A stretch of 64,000 nt of DNA from the NCBI RefSeq assembly GCF_014356525.2, contig NC_052507.1, positions 62,001 to 126,000 of the forward strand. The letters are read 5' to 3'. Numbering within the stretch: the first letter of the stretch is position 1; the number at the start of each line of letters is the position of its first letter. Positions 35,950 through 47,125 of the stretch are shown here, in pieces. The stretch comes from Nilaparvata lugens. Taxonomy: Eukaryota; Arthropoda; Insecta; Hemiptera; Delphacidae. Position numbers and translations under genes: made by a program. Below the pieces are notes generated by a model that was not told the origin of the DNA, made no database searches, and saw nothing but the letters and a program-made list of their open reading frames with translations.

Positions 35950-36440
35950 TATGGCACCACCTTAAAAGGCGTGAGCCATCTAGGCATCACCTTAAGAGGT
36001 GTACACCTCCCAGGCATCACCTTTAGAGGTGTATGCCACTCACTATGATCATCATCTACACCCGGTCCACCAGGTACACATCTGCATCGTCCATCTGGAA
36101 ATTGGACTTTTATGCGTGGCTTGCCAGCCCGTTTACGCTTACCAGGTGTTGAGACTCGGTGACACAACACTGGATCCTTATTCCTTGAGAGTCCTGGTCT
36201 GGGATCCTGGGACTGTGAGACTACTTCCTTGATGGTCAAAGACTGTGTTGGCTCTTCTACAACCATATCATGGGGGGTGGTACTAACTTTTCCACATCAC
36301 TCTCGGAGCTACCACTTGTATTGGTGGCTGGGGCATGAATCGTGGCCTGCCGTTCATACTCAGTCATCTCATCCCTGTGATCCATCACAATGTTGCCCCA
36401 GGATTCTTGCCTTGAAATATGACATCTCTGCCTTTCTATC
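35950..36440 (-). pseudogene. Uncharacterised tail of the LTR element
   Basis: Between protease and polypurine tract, the - strand has broken frames, one with KRKRAGKPRIKVQFPDGR. It may be the C-terminal remnant of a deleted pol gene, but no reverse-transcriptase or integrase motif is visible. Three 31-bp tandem units with the palindrome CACCTTTAGAGGTG lie at about 35952-36040. Confidence 0.4.
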
Positions 36441-36441
36441 A

Positions 36442-38112
36442 TCAAGGCATTGGTTCGACTCTGTTCAAACCAAACTGCATGAATATCCTTTTGTCGCGAT
36501 CCTTGTTGTCCTGAGATTCGGATTGTACAGCTGATATTGTTGGGACTGCTGTTGTCTTAGTCCCCAATAAGAGAGATCGCGACATTATTAGCGGACTTGT
36601 AGGATTCAGTTGGGGAGGATCCCACTCTACCTCTCTCGTGAATGTGTGAATATTCACCCTGTTTTCACGCATAAATTCCATGCCTAATAGCAACTCTTGT
36701 CCAAGTCCATCCAGTATAGACGCCACTAGTGGAACTGTGATTTGTCCTATAGTGACATTAGTTGTCAGCTTCCATTTAATGGGGTAGATCGTCCATCAGC
36801 TAATATTGCCTGGTGATGAGTTGGTACCTTCCTTATCATCCCTATTTTTTGGAGAACTTCATAAACCTCATTACTCATATAATTAGCTTCAGCGCCACTA
36901 TCTAGCAATGCCCGACACTTTTTACCTCCGATTGTCACAGTAATGAATAGTCTGTTGTCCCTTGATGACTCTTCAATCACAGGAATCCTGTGTGCCGTTC
37001 GCATCACTGCTGTCTTGTTCGGAGTTTTATTCTCCTTTTGCTCATCACAGGTACATTCCAGTGCTCTCTTTCCGCACCTTTTACATGGCAGGATTTCGGG
37101 ACAGTTTGATCTCCAGTGCCCCGGTCTCTTGTATTGCCCACACATGGGTTCAGACTCACTAAGAGATGGTCTGTTACTAGTAGGGGTTATAACTGTCTCA
37201 ACCTTGAGCCTTGTAATCTTTTTCGTGTCCTCAATCATGTGAACTCTCGAATTCTGTCTATTCTGTTTCTCCTCTGCTTTTATTTGTTCATACTCCCTCG
37301 CGAATTTTTCCAATTCGTTGATACTATGAACATCTGATTGCCGAATATACAATTTGTACCGTGGGAGGAGATTCTTATACACTCTCTGTAATTTATTTTC
37401 GTCTGTAAAACCTCCTCGACGTCTCATGAGTGTCAGTACATCTTCGAGAAATTCGTCAAACGATTCACCTTCCTTTTGCTTCCTTGCCTGAATTAGATTC
37501 TCGAGGTCCTCCTCATAGGTAAGTGGGTAGTAGCGTGATCTGAAATCTGTCACGAAATTGTCCCATGATCTCCATTGGTCACGACGATTACGCATCCATA
37601 GGTAGCTTTACCAACTAGTAATTCAGGAAGGGCAACTAGTAGTTGGTTGCCAGTGAGCCCATAGGCTTGTTGTAGCTCGTCTAGCCTTTCTAAGAAGCTG
37701 GGAGCATCTGATTGGCCGTCGAATGACAGTCTCCAGCTTCTTACTTTGTCACATACCGCCCCTGGGTCCATGAGGGGGTTTGTGTGAATGTTGGTTCCAA
37801 CTTCAGCATGAGTACCTGTTGCTGAGTGTCCAGATCCCCCACTGCTTCTGCTCACTATTCCGGGTCTTAGGCTGGGATAACGTACAGCCATCTTCTTATG
37901 TTGTTCTACTAACAACCTTCTCAACTCAGCAAGTGTTCCAGATGACACTATGCCCCAATCTTGTAGAAGATTGAACGCTTCTTCCTTTTTCAATTATAGA
38001 TCCAGGAAACTCTGGGGTCGGCTATCACCTCGGGGTTTACGTCCTCAACTGACTGATCCTCTGTCAGCTCCTGATGTCGAGCATCTGAATCAGAATCGCC
38101 CTGTTCACTCAT
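36442..38112 (-). pseudogene. gag-protease of the LTR element (frameshifted)
   Basis: Start ATG at 38112, about 26 nt after the primer binding site. The first segment is acidic. The frame then shifts near 37993 into a stretch with NLLQDWGIVSSGTLAELRRL, and again near 37595 into the capsid-like W-R--R--W--F---FR-RY block (WMRNRRDQWRSWDNF). A zinc knuckle follows, CGQYKRPGHWRSNC, with Tyr where the second Cys is expected, and then CKRCGKRALECTC. The retropepsin has the active-site box LLDSGAEANYMS. A further shift near 36770 leads to LLLGMEFMRENRVNI, the usual Gly-Met/Asp-Phe end of the protease. At least three frameshifts make this copy non-functional. Confidence 0.8.
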
Positions 38113-38138
38113 GATGATTCTTACTTCGTTGCCTCGTG

Positions 38139-38156
38139 CCCCAAGTGCGGGCGCCA
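38139..38156 (-). promoter_or_regulatory. Primer binding site
   Basis: TGGCGCCCGCACTTGGGG on the - strand, three bases inside the 5' LTR. The TGGCGCCC start is what tRNA-Lys-type primers require in many Gypsy elements and retroviruses. It fixes the orientation of the element as - strand. Confidence 0.75.
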
Positions 38157-38159
38157 ATC

Positions 38160-39822
38160 TATCACGTACACCCTGAGTAGCTTCAGAGGTGGGTGATTGA
38201 TACCCAGGTGTTGCTCCTGGATGACTTCGCTCAGTCGTAATGTGGGCGGGGAAGGAGGCAAGTCGAAGTTCTTCTTCCTTCTTCTTTGATCCTCAGCTGG
38301 CGTGAACAGCACCCCTGGTGCTTCTGACGGCGTGAAGGTCGCTCTCTCTCTGATGACACCACTTTGATGTAATTTTGTATCGGCCTTACGGCCTCGGTTC
38401 CGCTCCAGTGGAGTAGGAAAGGAAGGACAGAAGGATAGGGACGGCAGACAATGGTCCGCTGTGCCCTGGGGAAAGGAAGAATAGGGACGGCAGACAATGG
38501 TCCGCTGTGCCCTGGGGAGAAGGAAGAATAGGGACGGCAGACAACGGTCCGCTGTGCCCTGGGGAGAAGGAAGAATAGGGACGGCAGACAACGGTCCGCT
38601 GTGCCCTGGGGAGAAGGAAGAATAGGGACGGCAGACAACGGTCCGCTGTGCCCTGGGGAGAAGGAAGAATAGGGACGCAGACAACGGTCCGCTGGCCCTG
38701 GGGAGAAGGAAGAATAGGGACGGCAGACAACGGTCCGCTGTGCCCTGAGATGGAAAGAATAGGGACGGCAGACAACGGTCCGCTGTGCCCTGGGGAATGG
38801 GAGGACAGGGACGGCAGACAACAGTCCGCTGTGCCCTAGGGAGATGGGAGGACAGGGACGGCAGACAACGGTCCGCTGTGCCCTGGGGGAATGGAAGGTC
38901 AGGGACGGCAGACAACGGTCCACTGTGCCCTGGGGAAATGGAAGGACAGGGACGGCAGACAACGGTCCGCTGTGCCCTAGGGTGATGGGAGGTCAGGGAC
39001 GGCAGACAACGTTCCGCTGTGCCCTGGGGAAATGGGAGGACAGGGACGGCAGACAACGGTCCGCTGTGCCCTAGGGTGATGGGAGGTCAGGGACGGCAGA
39101 CAACGGTCCGCTGTGCCCTGGGGAAATGGGAGCAGGGACGGCAGACAACGGTCCGCTGTGCCCTAGGGTGATGGGAGGTCAGGACGGCAGACAACGGTCC
39201 GCTGTGCCCTGGGGAAATGGGAGGACAGGGACGGCAGACAACGGTCCGCTGTGCTCTAGGTGATGGGAGGTCAGGGACGGCAGACAACGGTCCGCTGTGC
39301 CCTGGGGAAATGGGAGGACAGGGACGGCAGACAACGGTCCGCTGTGCCCTAGGTGAGGGAGGTCAGGGACGGCAGACAACGGTCCGCTGTGCCCTGGGGA
39401 AATGGGAGGACAGGGACGGCAGACAACGGTCCGCTGTGCCCTAGTAGATGGGGAACAGGGACGGCAGACAACGGTCCGCTGTGCCCTAGGAGATGGAGGA
39501 CAGGGACGGCAGACAACGGTCCGCTGTGCCCTAGGGAGATGGAAGGTCGGGGACGTACGGCAGCCAACGGGCCGCTGTACCAGGAGCAGGAAGTTTGTGA
39601 GCGGAATGCTGTGGTCTGGGGCTCGTCCGGCCTTTAATACTCCCCCAAAGTGGAGGGGATGGAGTTGAGCCGCCGCCAGAGGCGGTGGAAAACGTCTCGA
39701 TGCGCGGAAGATGGTGCGCCATCGGTACTTCCTTATCTCCGCGGTCGGCTAGCCTTGCTGATAGCCGAGCGTCTTTCAATAATATATTTATTATTTTCTC
39801 GTCACAATTTTACTTTGTGACA
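38160..39822 (-). repeat. 5' LTR (right), 1663 bp
   Basis: Same sequence as the left LTR but with about 24 minisatellite units (38430-39560). Ends at TGTGACA followed by the AGGA target duplication (39823-39826). Confidence 0.9.
38430..39560. repeat. 47-bp minisatellite in the 5' LTR (~24 units)
   Basis: Same unit and the same order of variant blocks as the other LTR, with about three more units. The size difference between LTRs is roughly three times 47 bp, so copy number has changed since integration. Confidence 0.95.
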
Positions 39823-39924
39823 AGGAATGCAATTTATAGTCTACACAGCTGTTAATTTTTACCAAGTTACATTGAGATATTGAATCACATGCGTCATGGC
39901 ATGCAATTTATAGTCAACTCGACA

Positions 39925-40411
39925 GCTGATTCATGATGAATAATTCTATAGTCTGATTTTCACTCTAATATTGACGTATGAAGGAGGCTACTTTTTCCTT
40001 TTATATTATCCTTGAAATGCAAAGTTTCCAAAAACCATGTATATTCGTCGACGTGCAATTTAAAAAGGATCACACCTGTCAAATTTCATGGAATCTATTA
40101 CCGTGTTTTGCCGTAAATGCGCAACATAAACATATAAACATTTAAACGTTCAAACATTTAAACATTTAGGCCCGGTTTGCTCAGCAATCGGTTAAATTTT
40201 GACCGTGATTAATTTCACGAGAACCAATCAGAGAAGGTGTTTTTGAAAAGACGGTTTCTCTGATTGGTTCTCGTGGAATTAATCACGGTTAAAACTTAAC
40301 CGGCTGTTGTGCAACCGGCACTATAACATTCAAACATTAAGAGAAATGCCAAACCATCGACTTGAATCTTAGACCTCACTTAGCTCGGTCAATTATATTC
40401 TATACGTATCA
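39925..40411 (-). repeat. Family A copy, reverse, with MITE insertion
   Basis: D2 counterpart of 13965-14430. The GCCCGGTT foldback MITE at 40170-40322 is at the same position as in D1, so it inserted before the duplication. Confidence 0.8.
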
Positions 40412-41072
40412 TATCTTGTAACATGTCCTTTTGATAAATAGTAGATAGTTCTAGTAGCCTAGTTGCAGTATTCACTGTACGCAGCTTTGTACAGACTTAT
40501 GCGTCATGAACTCCAATTACTATCGGAACATTTTCGTGCGGTTGACTATTATAGTAATGAGATTGATGACCAACAAAACTCAAGCCATCCCGAAACACCG
40601 GCCTAGCGCCTTCCTATACCCAACCTAACCCTAGAAAACCGGCTAAAATACAGAGTTCTGCTCTTTGGCGAGTGTCGACAAGATGATAAATGGCGACGGA
40701 GAATTCGTTAGACACTTTAATGGAAGACCAGCATTGAGTCGGGACCAGATAAGGCGGGTTTACGCTCACCTTCATTCCCAATGTAACTACTTGACAAGTC
40801 CCACATCAGCGCTCCCGTTTATAGCCCTTATTAATCTCTCCCATGTCCGTGAATTGGGAGTTGGGTTTATGGTGAGGTCCACGATATAATGGCAGTGGAG
40901 AAAGATGGGAGAAGTGCGTTACCGTTTCCCTTGCCTTCGCCCTTTATAGAGGAAAGGTGATACCGGTATATCTGATGTAATATTAACTGTTTATTCTTGT
41001 TTACGATATCAGAATGAATATATTTTTCTCATGGAGAGAAAATATTTTTCAATTATTGAATAATATACTTTA

Positions 41073-44000
41073 CTAGCCGTCAGGCTCGCTTCGCTCGCCA
41101 TATCCGTCTAGCAAGGGGCTCCGCCCCCTGGACACCCGACTGGATCGTCCAAAAAGAGATCAGCGGGCTCGCTTCACTCGCCTGCATTTAGACCTCAGCG
41201 GAACCTCCGTACCGAATCCTGGACCCCCGACTGGATTGTCCAAAAATGAGATCAGCGGGCTCGCTTCGCTTGCCTGCATGTGGACCTCAGCGGAACCTCT
41301 GTACCGAATTTGAACGTATTATGTCAATTTGATCTCGAAAAACACCTGTTACTATATCTGCGTATCTTTGGCGTACAAAATTCTTCCACCTCAGCTAAAC
41401 TTGTGTACTGCATTTTTTTAAATATATTTCCAATAATCATTGAAAAAGGTGAGGAAACGCTAATTTTGGCTAATTGGATAAATTGGTATTTAGGAGGTCC
41501 TGGATGAATGCATTTCAATCTTCAACTTGGTGCCAACCTAACAAAGTCAACTCAACTCAATGCCAACCTGACAAAATTTTTAATTTAGTTACCAGAACAA
41601 CTGTTTCGTACTCTTTCTAGATTATAGTATATTAGACTATATAAACATATATAAATATATAGTTATATAGACTGTCACGTGGTAAATTAATACCACCAAA
41701 TATTTAAAATGAACTATGAAATATAATAGAACTATAAAATTGGAAAGAAGGTTAGACCTAGTCAAAGGATAAAACAACTCAAATCGAGTATTATTAGCGA
41801 TTAGGAGTAATAGCATTATCAACAATGATAAGAAAACATGTATAATTGTGATTTATAATTATGAGAACCCATTGGTAAGATCAAAAAGTTATAAAGCGCT
41901 TACTTATTATTGGCGGATTATATGAACATTGAGGTTAGAGTTACTTGTTTACATTTTGAAAAGAATTAGTCGATCTTGGATAAATCGATAATTATTAGAA
42001 TCATACTGAGCGAATCAGCTGATTATTCGATCAACCCATATGACAGGTTGAATTATATAAAATTTACTCATAAGGATATGTTATGTATACTAAAGGAAGT
42101 TGATGTGTAGAAATACAGACACCATTTTTTTGTATAAATTTATTATAATCTAAGAAAGCATGATAAATCAAGAGTATACAAAACTCATATAAAGACTGAA
42201 TGTAGTAACATCGCATGTAGGATTTTATTAGGAAATCATTTAAGATAAACACTCCATACATTGTATAAGAATTTTTTTTTATTTAATTTTTTCTATTATA
42301 AAGCCGAGGAAGCCCTGATTCCCAAGGCAACCAATTGTATTGAGTCTATTAAATGAAGGCCAATCAGAGAGTAGCTTACAGAATTATTCATGGAAGAGAC
42401 AATTTTTCTGAAAACCTCCTTCTTCTGGCTTAAGATCCCGACCGGAGAGGATGCACATGGAGGTTAGGGTTTTTTCTTCTTCCTTTTAAAATTTTAAAAC
42501 TATTAAGCCAGACCCTTTTTAATGTAAAGTATTGTATTAAATGTTCAATTATATGTGAACTCAGTGCTGTCAAAGAGTTCGTAATTTGTAAAGATTCCCA
42601 TAAAAATAGCTAATTCGAAAGAAACTTATAAAAGTCTGGATCACGCGCTAGCCCAGCAGAGACGAGGACCTACCTAATTAATTATTGGAAATAATTAATT
42701 CAATCCACGAGACCAGCTAGAACTTCAGTTCAGTGAGTGATAAGTCAAACCAAACGAGCTCGTTTTTTCTACGTCAGTGGGGGTAATTAATTAATAAAAA
42801 AGCGCTATTCCAATTAATTTGAATTAAAATAAAATCACCACGTGTTGAACAATATCACATAGTCCATAAGAACATTTTATAAATTTATTGTATATGTAGG
42901 AAGCTTACTTCCATGCACAGCCGAATTCATTAAATCCCTGAGATCTCATGTTTGAATATTAATTTATTAATTAAAATTTGTTAATTGAACCAAGTATAGT
43001 TATCAAACCTATAGACCGAACAGGTTTTTATTTGCAGAATTTTATATTGATTGGAAGTATAAGTACCAGTATTAAATATAATATATTTATGAATTGGAAA
43101 CTCATTATTGGGAGTATTAGCAAAGCCTGTGATAATTATTCAGATTTTAGAAATAGATTATTTAAGTGAATTATAGATATATCGAATATTTTATGCATAT
43201 CTTTTTATAGGGAATATATTTTGTGTTTTTAGTCAGCATACAAATCGTAGAAATTTATTTTATCCTAGTTCATCTCGTGATATACAGTTTGAGCTGTTTT
43301 AATGTCAACAATATTTAGCAGCACTTAAATTATTGAATCAAGTGATATTAATCTTATTCAGAGCACTCAATATTTATCATCCTTTGATGATATTCATTTT
43401 TATCACCAGAACAAGTACATTGAAAAATTATTAATAAGGTTCCAGTTATATCATATAAGGTCCAGAGAGCTTCAAGAACTGCGTTGTACGTTCTAAGGAA
43501 TTTTGAAAGGGTATATTGGTGAATACTTGTATTCACGACGAGCGTTTTAAGAATCAACTAGAAACAACTATAGTTGGTCCTGATTATTCTCTAGTGGTAC
43601 ATGTTACTGATAATCAGTCATCAAATATTCTTTTAATTTCCTCCTGGTATTCTTCAAGAACTTCACAGAAACAGCGGTAAGAATTATCAATCACCGGTCA
43701 CTGAACCTTATGGTGATATTTATATTTGTAAATTCATGTCTCTACCACTGAGCTAGAGCTGAGGTTTGAACCCAGTAATTTTGCGAGCCGGACGGCCTTA
43801 ATTTTTTGTGATTTATTCGCAAAGAGGGAATTTAGAGACTGCTCTTATAAATACCAGAAACATCGTATTATCTGTGAAGGAATTACAATAACAACTTCAC
43901 AAGACTATATTAACATATGGTATGGACATTTCAATTATAATTTTAAGATATTGGAACAAGAAGAATATACATTCTAAAATAACTTTAAACCCTTAGAGTT

Positions 44001-44152
44001 GAAATATCGCCAAAAGATTTCTTAGTGCGCCTCTAAAGGGCCAACTGAACATACATACCAAATTTGAACGTTTTTGGTCCAGTAGATTTTTAGTTCTGCG
44101 AGTGAGTCAGTCAGTCAGTGAGTGAGTGCCATTTCGTTTTTATATATATAGA
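41073..44152 (-). mobile_element. Helitron family K, 3.1 kb, carrying a nested insertion
   Basis: On the - strand it starts TCTATATATATAAAAACGAA (44152 downward) and ends GGCGAGCGAAGCGAGCCTGA CGGCTAG (CTAG complement at 41073-41076). Host bases are A at the 5' side and T at the 3' side with no target duplication. Removing it restores the family-M element. The 3' region contains a 91-bp tandem duplication (41129-41219 and 41220-41310). No Rep/helicase is present. About 2.27 kb of its length is a later insertion at 41635-43905. Confidence 0.82.
41635..43905. mobile_element. 2271-bp unknown insertion with 7-bp target duplication
   Basis: Flanked by TATATTA on both sides (41628-41634, 43906-43912). 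Other copies of family K have the uninterrupted TATATTAACATATGG. No terminal repeats, poly(A) tail or recognisable protein. Near the right end, on the - strand, lies TCTAGCTCAGTGGTAGAG (43758-43741), identical in form to a tRNA A box, with GGTTCAAACC just upstream. A 7-bp duplication fits a retroposed or hAT-like element but does not decide between them. Confidence 0.7.
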
Positions 44153-44532
44153 TTTTCATAATTGGGATTAAATATTTTATTCATTAATTATATTATTTGA
44201 AAACTGATCCGGCAACGTTGCTGAGTTAGAGATAGCACTAACTGCTCTGTCGAATGATGGACAAGGATAGCAACACCAATGCTAATCAAATACTGCCATT
44301 ATAACGTGGACCCCACTAAAGGGAAAATGATACAAAGATTATATGAAGATGATACAAGGATGATACGAAGATAATTATAACATGGACATCAATATAATTC
44401 GAGAGTCAGGAGCTGGTTAGTTGTAGATGAGGAGTCTCTGGGTCAACAATTCCATTAGCTTTGTGCAACTTGCGATTCTGTTTCCATACGTGTGTTTCTA
44501 CACATTTTCCATGTGTTCAAATAATTGTATGG

Positions 44533-44632
44533 NNNNNNNNNNNNNNNNNNNNNNNNNNNNNNNNNNNNNNNNNNNNNNNNNNNNNNNNNNNNNNNNNNNN
44601 NNNNNNNNNNNNNNNNNNNNNNNNNNNNNNNN
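44533..44632. other. Assembly gap (100 N)
   Basis: Exactly 100 N. It ends the D2 homology. Confidence 0.99.
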
Positions 44633-44639
44633 CTATTGA

Positions 44640-46290
44640 AGAATATACATAGATTCTTCATGATACGACATGGTCTTACATATGATATAAATACAAGAAC
44701 TCTGATATCTCAATCTACAACAAATTATTATTTACTCTGTATCGATCAGCCATAACCCATAAAGAACACAACTTACCGGTACTTACTTCCGATGAGTAAG
44801 ATGTATTCCTCATGGTCTTGGATCGGGGAATCGTCAAATTTCAAATTGTGTCAAACTCTGTTAAGAGTAGAAACAGATTAGATAAAAATGATATTCTATG
44901 TAAGTTACTGGATCGGGCTGAATATTAAAATACTTTACTGAGTAAGCTAGCAGTATAATCATTGATCACATATTTTCGTTTATAATAATATTGTTAGAAA
45001 TACTGTACTGTATGTTCTGTTTTAATACTAAAGATAACCAACACTGCAAAAGTTTTCTATTTCAAGCCATTCTTGTTATGATTTGAGAAGAATTCTTATT
45101 CCAATAGTGACTTATATAATAAAATGAGTGATAGCCTACCTATTTACCTTTTCAAGAAAAATCTGTTTTATCTAAAAATTCCTTAAATCTAATAAAGCTA
45201 TAAATATTAGCATACTACAAAAGCCGTGATTGTAATTCCTCTCGTAGAAATTGAGCAATACTGTAATCAAAATTTCATGTTTTCTGCTCGAAATGTCTCG
45301 ACATTGGCGAACATAACCATTAATTAAAAAAATAACTATGGGTTGCATAAAAATTTTTCAGACACTTATAGAGAGGAGACATTTTTCCTGTTAAATTGAT
45401 ATAAAACTATTACGAGCCCCATGATTCTGAACGAAGTGATATTCAAAAGAAAAACAAATTTTCGCGATGTTTCCAATTTTATCATAAAAGTTAAATTTCC
45501 TTTTAATCCTTCAACCCTTTCTAGTACTACTAGGATATCGGGGATGATACTCTACATCCAATTCTAACATTGAATTGGAAATTTGAAAGTTGTAATTTTA
45601 CACGAATTGGCAACCCTGTGTAACAATTCAAACACCCCGCTCTCATAGGATATTAATTATTAGAATAGCGGAGTCATCACTCGGCCACCAAATTGGACTT
45701 TTGAACTGGTGAGCTGAGAGAGAGTGATGACCGCGGAGAGGCGAAACTAGAGGGAGAACGTTCCGAGACGCGCTAGAGGAAGGTTGTGTTTGAGATAGTG
45801 AGATGTAGTTTTTAGTAATGTGATTGAGGAGTGATTATGTTTAGAGAGAGAGAGTATAGATGTTTGTTATGGGATTTTCTCAATAGAGTGAGATTGTTTT
45901 GGGTGAATTTGCGTATTTATTTAATAATATTATCCTATAAAAGTAGCAGGGCCCAGGTCCCTAAAAACCTGGTGGTGGCAGCTCTACTGGAGAGCACTGT
46001 CATGCTCGCCACGCACGCCACACCTGTTATTTCTTGGAACGGAGGGCCAAGTCTCAACTTATTTCACACAAACTATAGGAACATCCCTGAACAACGTATG
46101 ACCAGAGTTTCCAGACATAACATAGAACATAAATACAGGACCTTGAAAAGAAACATAATATCAAAGACACTGAAATTTCATATCTACGCTTTTTAATAGC
46201 ACAGACTATAGATTTTTGTACTAATAATGATTAATGGCTTCAAGCTATCATATTTTGGTTTTCAATTGAAGTAAAAAAAAATTTCCTATT
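44640..46290. other. Mostly unassigned; fragment of an H-like repeat
   Basis: 45440-45520 (GCGATGTTTCCAATTTTATC) is related to the interior of family H. From 45660 to 46000 the sequence becomes less AT-rich (AGGGCCCAGGTCCC at about 45948) and could hold an upstream exon or an old LTR edge, but I cannot fix boundaries. Confidence 0.35.
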
Positions 46291-46296
46291 TTTCAG

Positions 46297-46499
46297 ATGT
46301 CTGATTTTATTACTATTAAAACAGAAGTTGAAGAAGAACCACTCGTTACTCAGCCATGTAGTGTTCGGCTAGAAAAGACGAATGAACCAGCTGTTTGTGA
46401 ATTGAGCATGAATAGCGTGATTGAAAACCAAAGGAAACGTTTTTTGAGGGTTTTAAGTACTATATCACCGATTTTCAGAACACCACTCTCCAAAATGAA
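46297..46499 (+). CDS. Probable coding exon of an unidentified host protein
   Basis: A 3' splice site (CCTATTTTTCAG) ends at 46296 and is followed at once by ATG. The frame stays open for 67 codons to GTAAGTATGG, a near-perfect donor (GT at 46500-46501). It starts MSDFITIKTEVEEEPL, an acidic N-terminus like those I associate with insect zinc-finger transcription factors carrying IKTEVEE motifs. No zinc finger is encoded here, so the rest would lie on other exons. The exon ends in phase 2. It does not join in frame to the 53088 exon, where a stop results. Repeats on either side leave its partner exons unclear. Confidence 0.5.
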
Positions 46500-46671
46500 G
46501 TAAGTATGGTTTAGAACTCATTTTTTAAGTAACTGGTAGACAATAGTAGCTATGATTAGTGGGGATGGACGGGTTTTTTTGCGCAATTACCGAGAAATAA
46601 GGAAAAATTTTTGCGCAAATCCCCCTCCCACTCCCCCTTCCCCCTCCCCCTCTAGAGTTTGCGCATGCGCA

Positions 46672-46850
46672 AACTCCCCCTCTCCCTCCCCCTCTCCCTC
46701 CCCCTCTCCCTCCCCCTCTCCCTCCCCCTCTCCCTCCCCCTCTCCCTCCCCCTCTCCCTCCCCCTCTCCCTCCCCCTCTCCCTCCCCCTCTCCCTCCCCC
46801 TCTCCCTCCCCCTCTCCCTCCCCCTCTCCCTCCCCCTCTCCCTCTCCTCT
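46672..46850. repeat. 12-bp pyrimidine minisatellite (~15 units)
   Basis: Unit CCCCTCTCCCTC repeated almost perfectly, with a diverged start from 46620. The encoded Ser-Pro or Leu-Pro-Leu repeats are compositional. The - strand is GGGAGGGGGAGA, a G-quadruplex-prone pattern. Confidence 0.95.
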
Positions 46851-46984
46851 CCTTATCTTATCTCCCCTCTCCCAGTGAGGACGAGGGGGTTGAAAAGAGA
46901 GAGAGATATATCTCTCCCCTTCCCCTTGCCAAGGTGAAGGAAAAAAAATTTCCCTTTTTGGAGGAAAAATTCCCTCTCTCTATA

Positions 46985-47125
46985 GTGACAGATTAAAGTG
47001 AATCCATCTAATGCTATACTGTCAAATTAAAGTGAATCCATATTTCTACATCTAATGCTATACTGTCAAATTAAAGTGAATCCATATTTCTACATCTAAT
47101 GCTATACTGTCAAATTAAAGTGAAT
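46985..47125. repeat. 44-bp tandem repeat
   Basis: CTGTCAAATTAAAGTGAATC CATATTTCTACATCTAATGCTATA recurs at 44-bp spacing (47019, 47063, 47107 partial), with a shortened unit before. It abuts the broken 3' side of the retrotransposon at 47115. Confidence 0.9.

Larger units (their letters stand above)
34375..39822 (-). mobile_element. 5.45-kb LTR retrotransposon, gag-protease only
   Basis: Two near-identical LTRs (34375-35907 and 38160-39822) flank about 2.25 kb. In - strand orientation the order is 5' LTR, primer binding site, gag, retropepsin, uncharacterised tail, polypurine tract, 3' LTR, with 4-bp target duplication AGGA. No reverse transcriptase, RNase H or integrase is encoded. The layout is that of Gypsy/Ty3 elements reduced to gag and protease. 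GC content is well above the surroundings. Confidence 0.9.
40872..44309. mobile_element. Family-M element split by a Helitron
   Basis: Left part 40872-41072 (GTGAGGTCCACGATATAATG start), right part 44153-44309 (ATAACGTGGACCCCAC end). Joined, the parts match the intact copy at 15425-15792. Confidence 0.85.
31150..44530 (+). repeat. Segmental duplication D2 (expanded copy)
   Basis: Collinear with D1 (11877-16480) but interrupted by a 5.4-kb LTR element at 34375 and a 3.1-kb Helitron at 41073. It also retains about 1.3 kb (31936-33264) deleted from D1. The order of shared blocks is unchanged, so D1 serves as an internal reference for each insertion. Confidence 0.9.

Noticed and set aside
34330..39668. 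Overlapping 60-310-codon frames repeating SAVPVLPFP/GTADRCLPSL
   Set aside because: These are translations of the 47-bp LTR minisatellite in all frames. The period is not a multiple of 3, and the frames run antisense to one another.
43735..43805. A tRNA gene
   Set aside because: The A-box-like and B-box-like motifs are in the wrong order, and no cloverleaf can be drawn with an acceptor stem. Kept only as a note on the 2271-bp insertion.
44427..44755. Frames containing runs of X
   Set aside because: They span the 100-N assembly gap and have no meaning.
45831..46196. 121-codon + strand frame
   Set aside because: No domain, a composition typical of chance, and no splice or promoter support. 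It may overlap an old LTR or upstream exon, but I cannot support a call.
46552..46937. Ser-Pro and Leu-Pro-Leu repeat proteins
   Set aside because: Direct translations of the 12-bp CCCCTCTCCCTC minisatellite in two frames.
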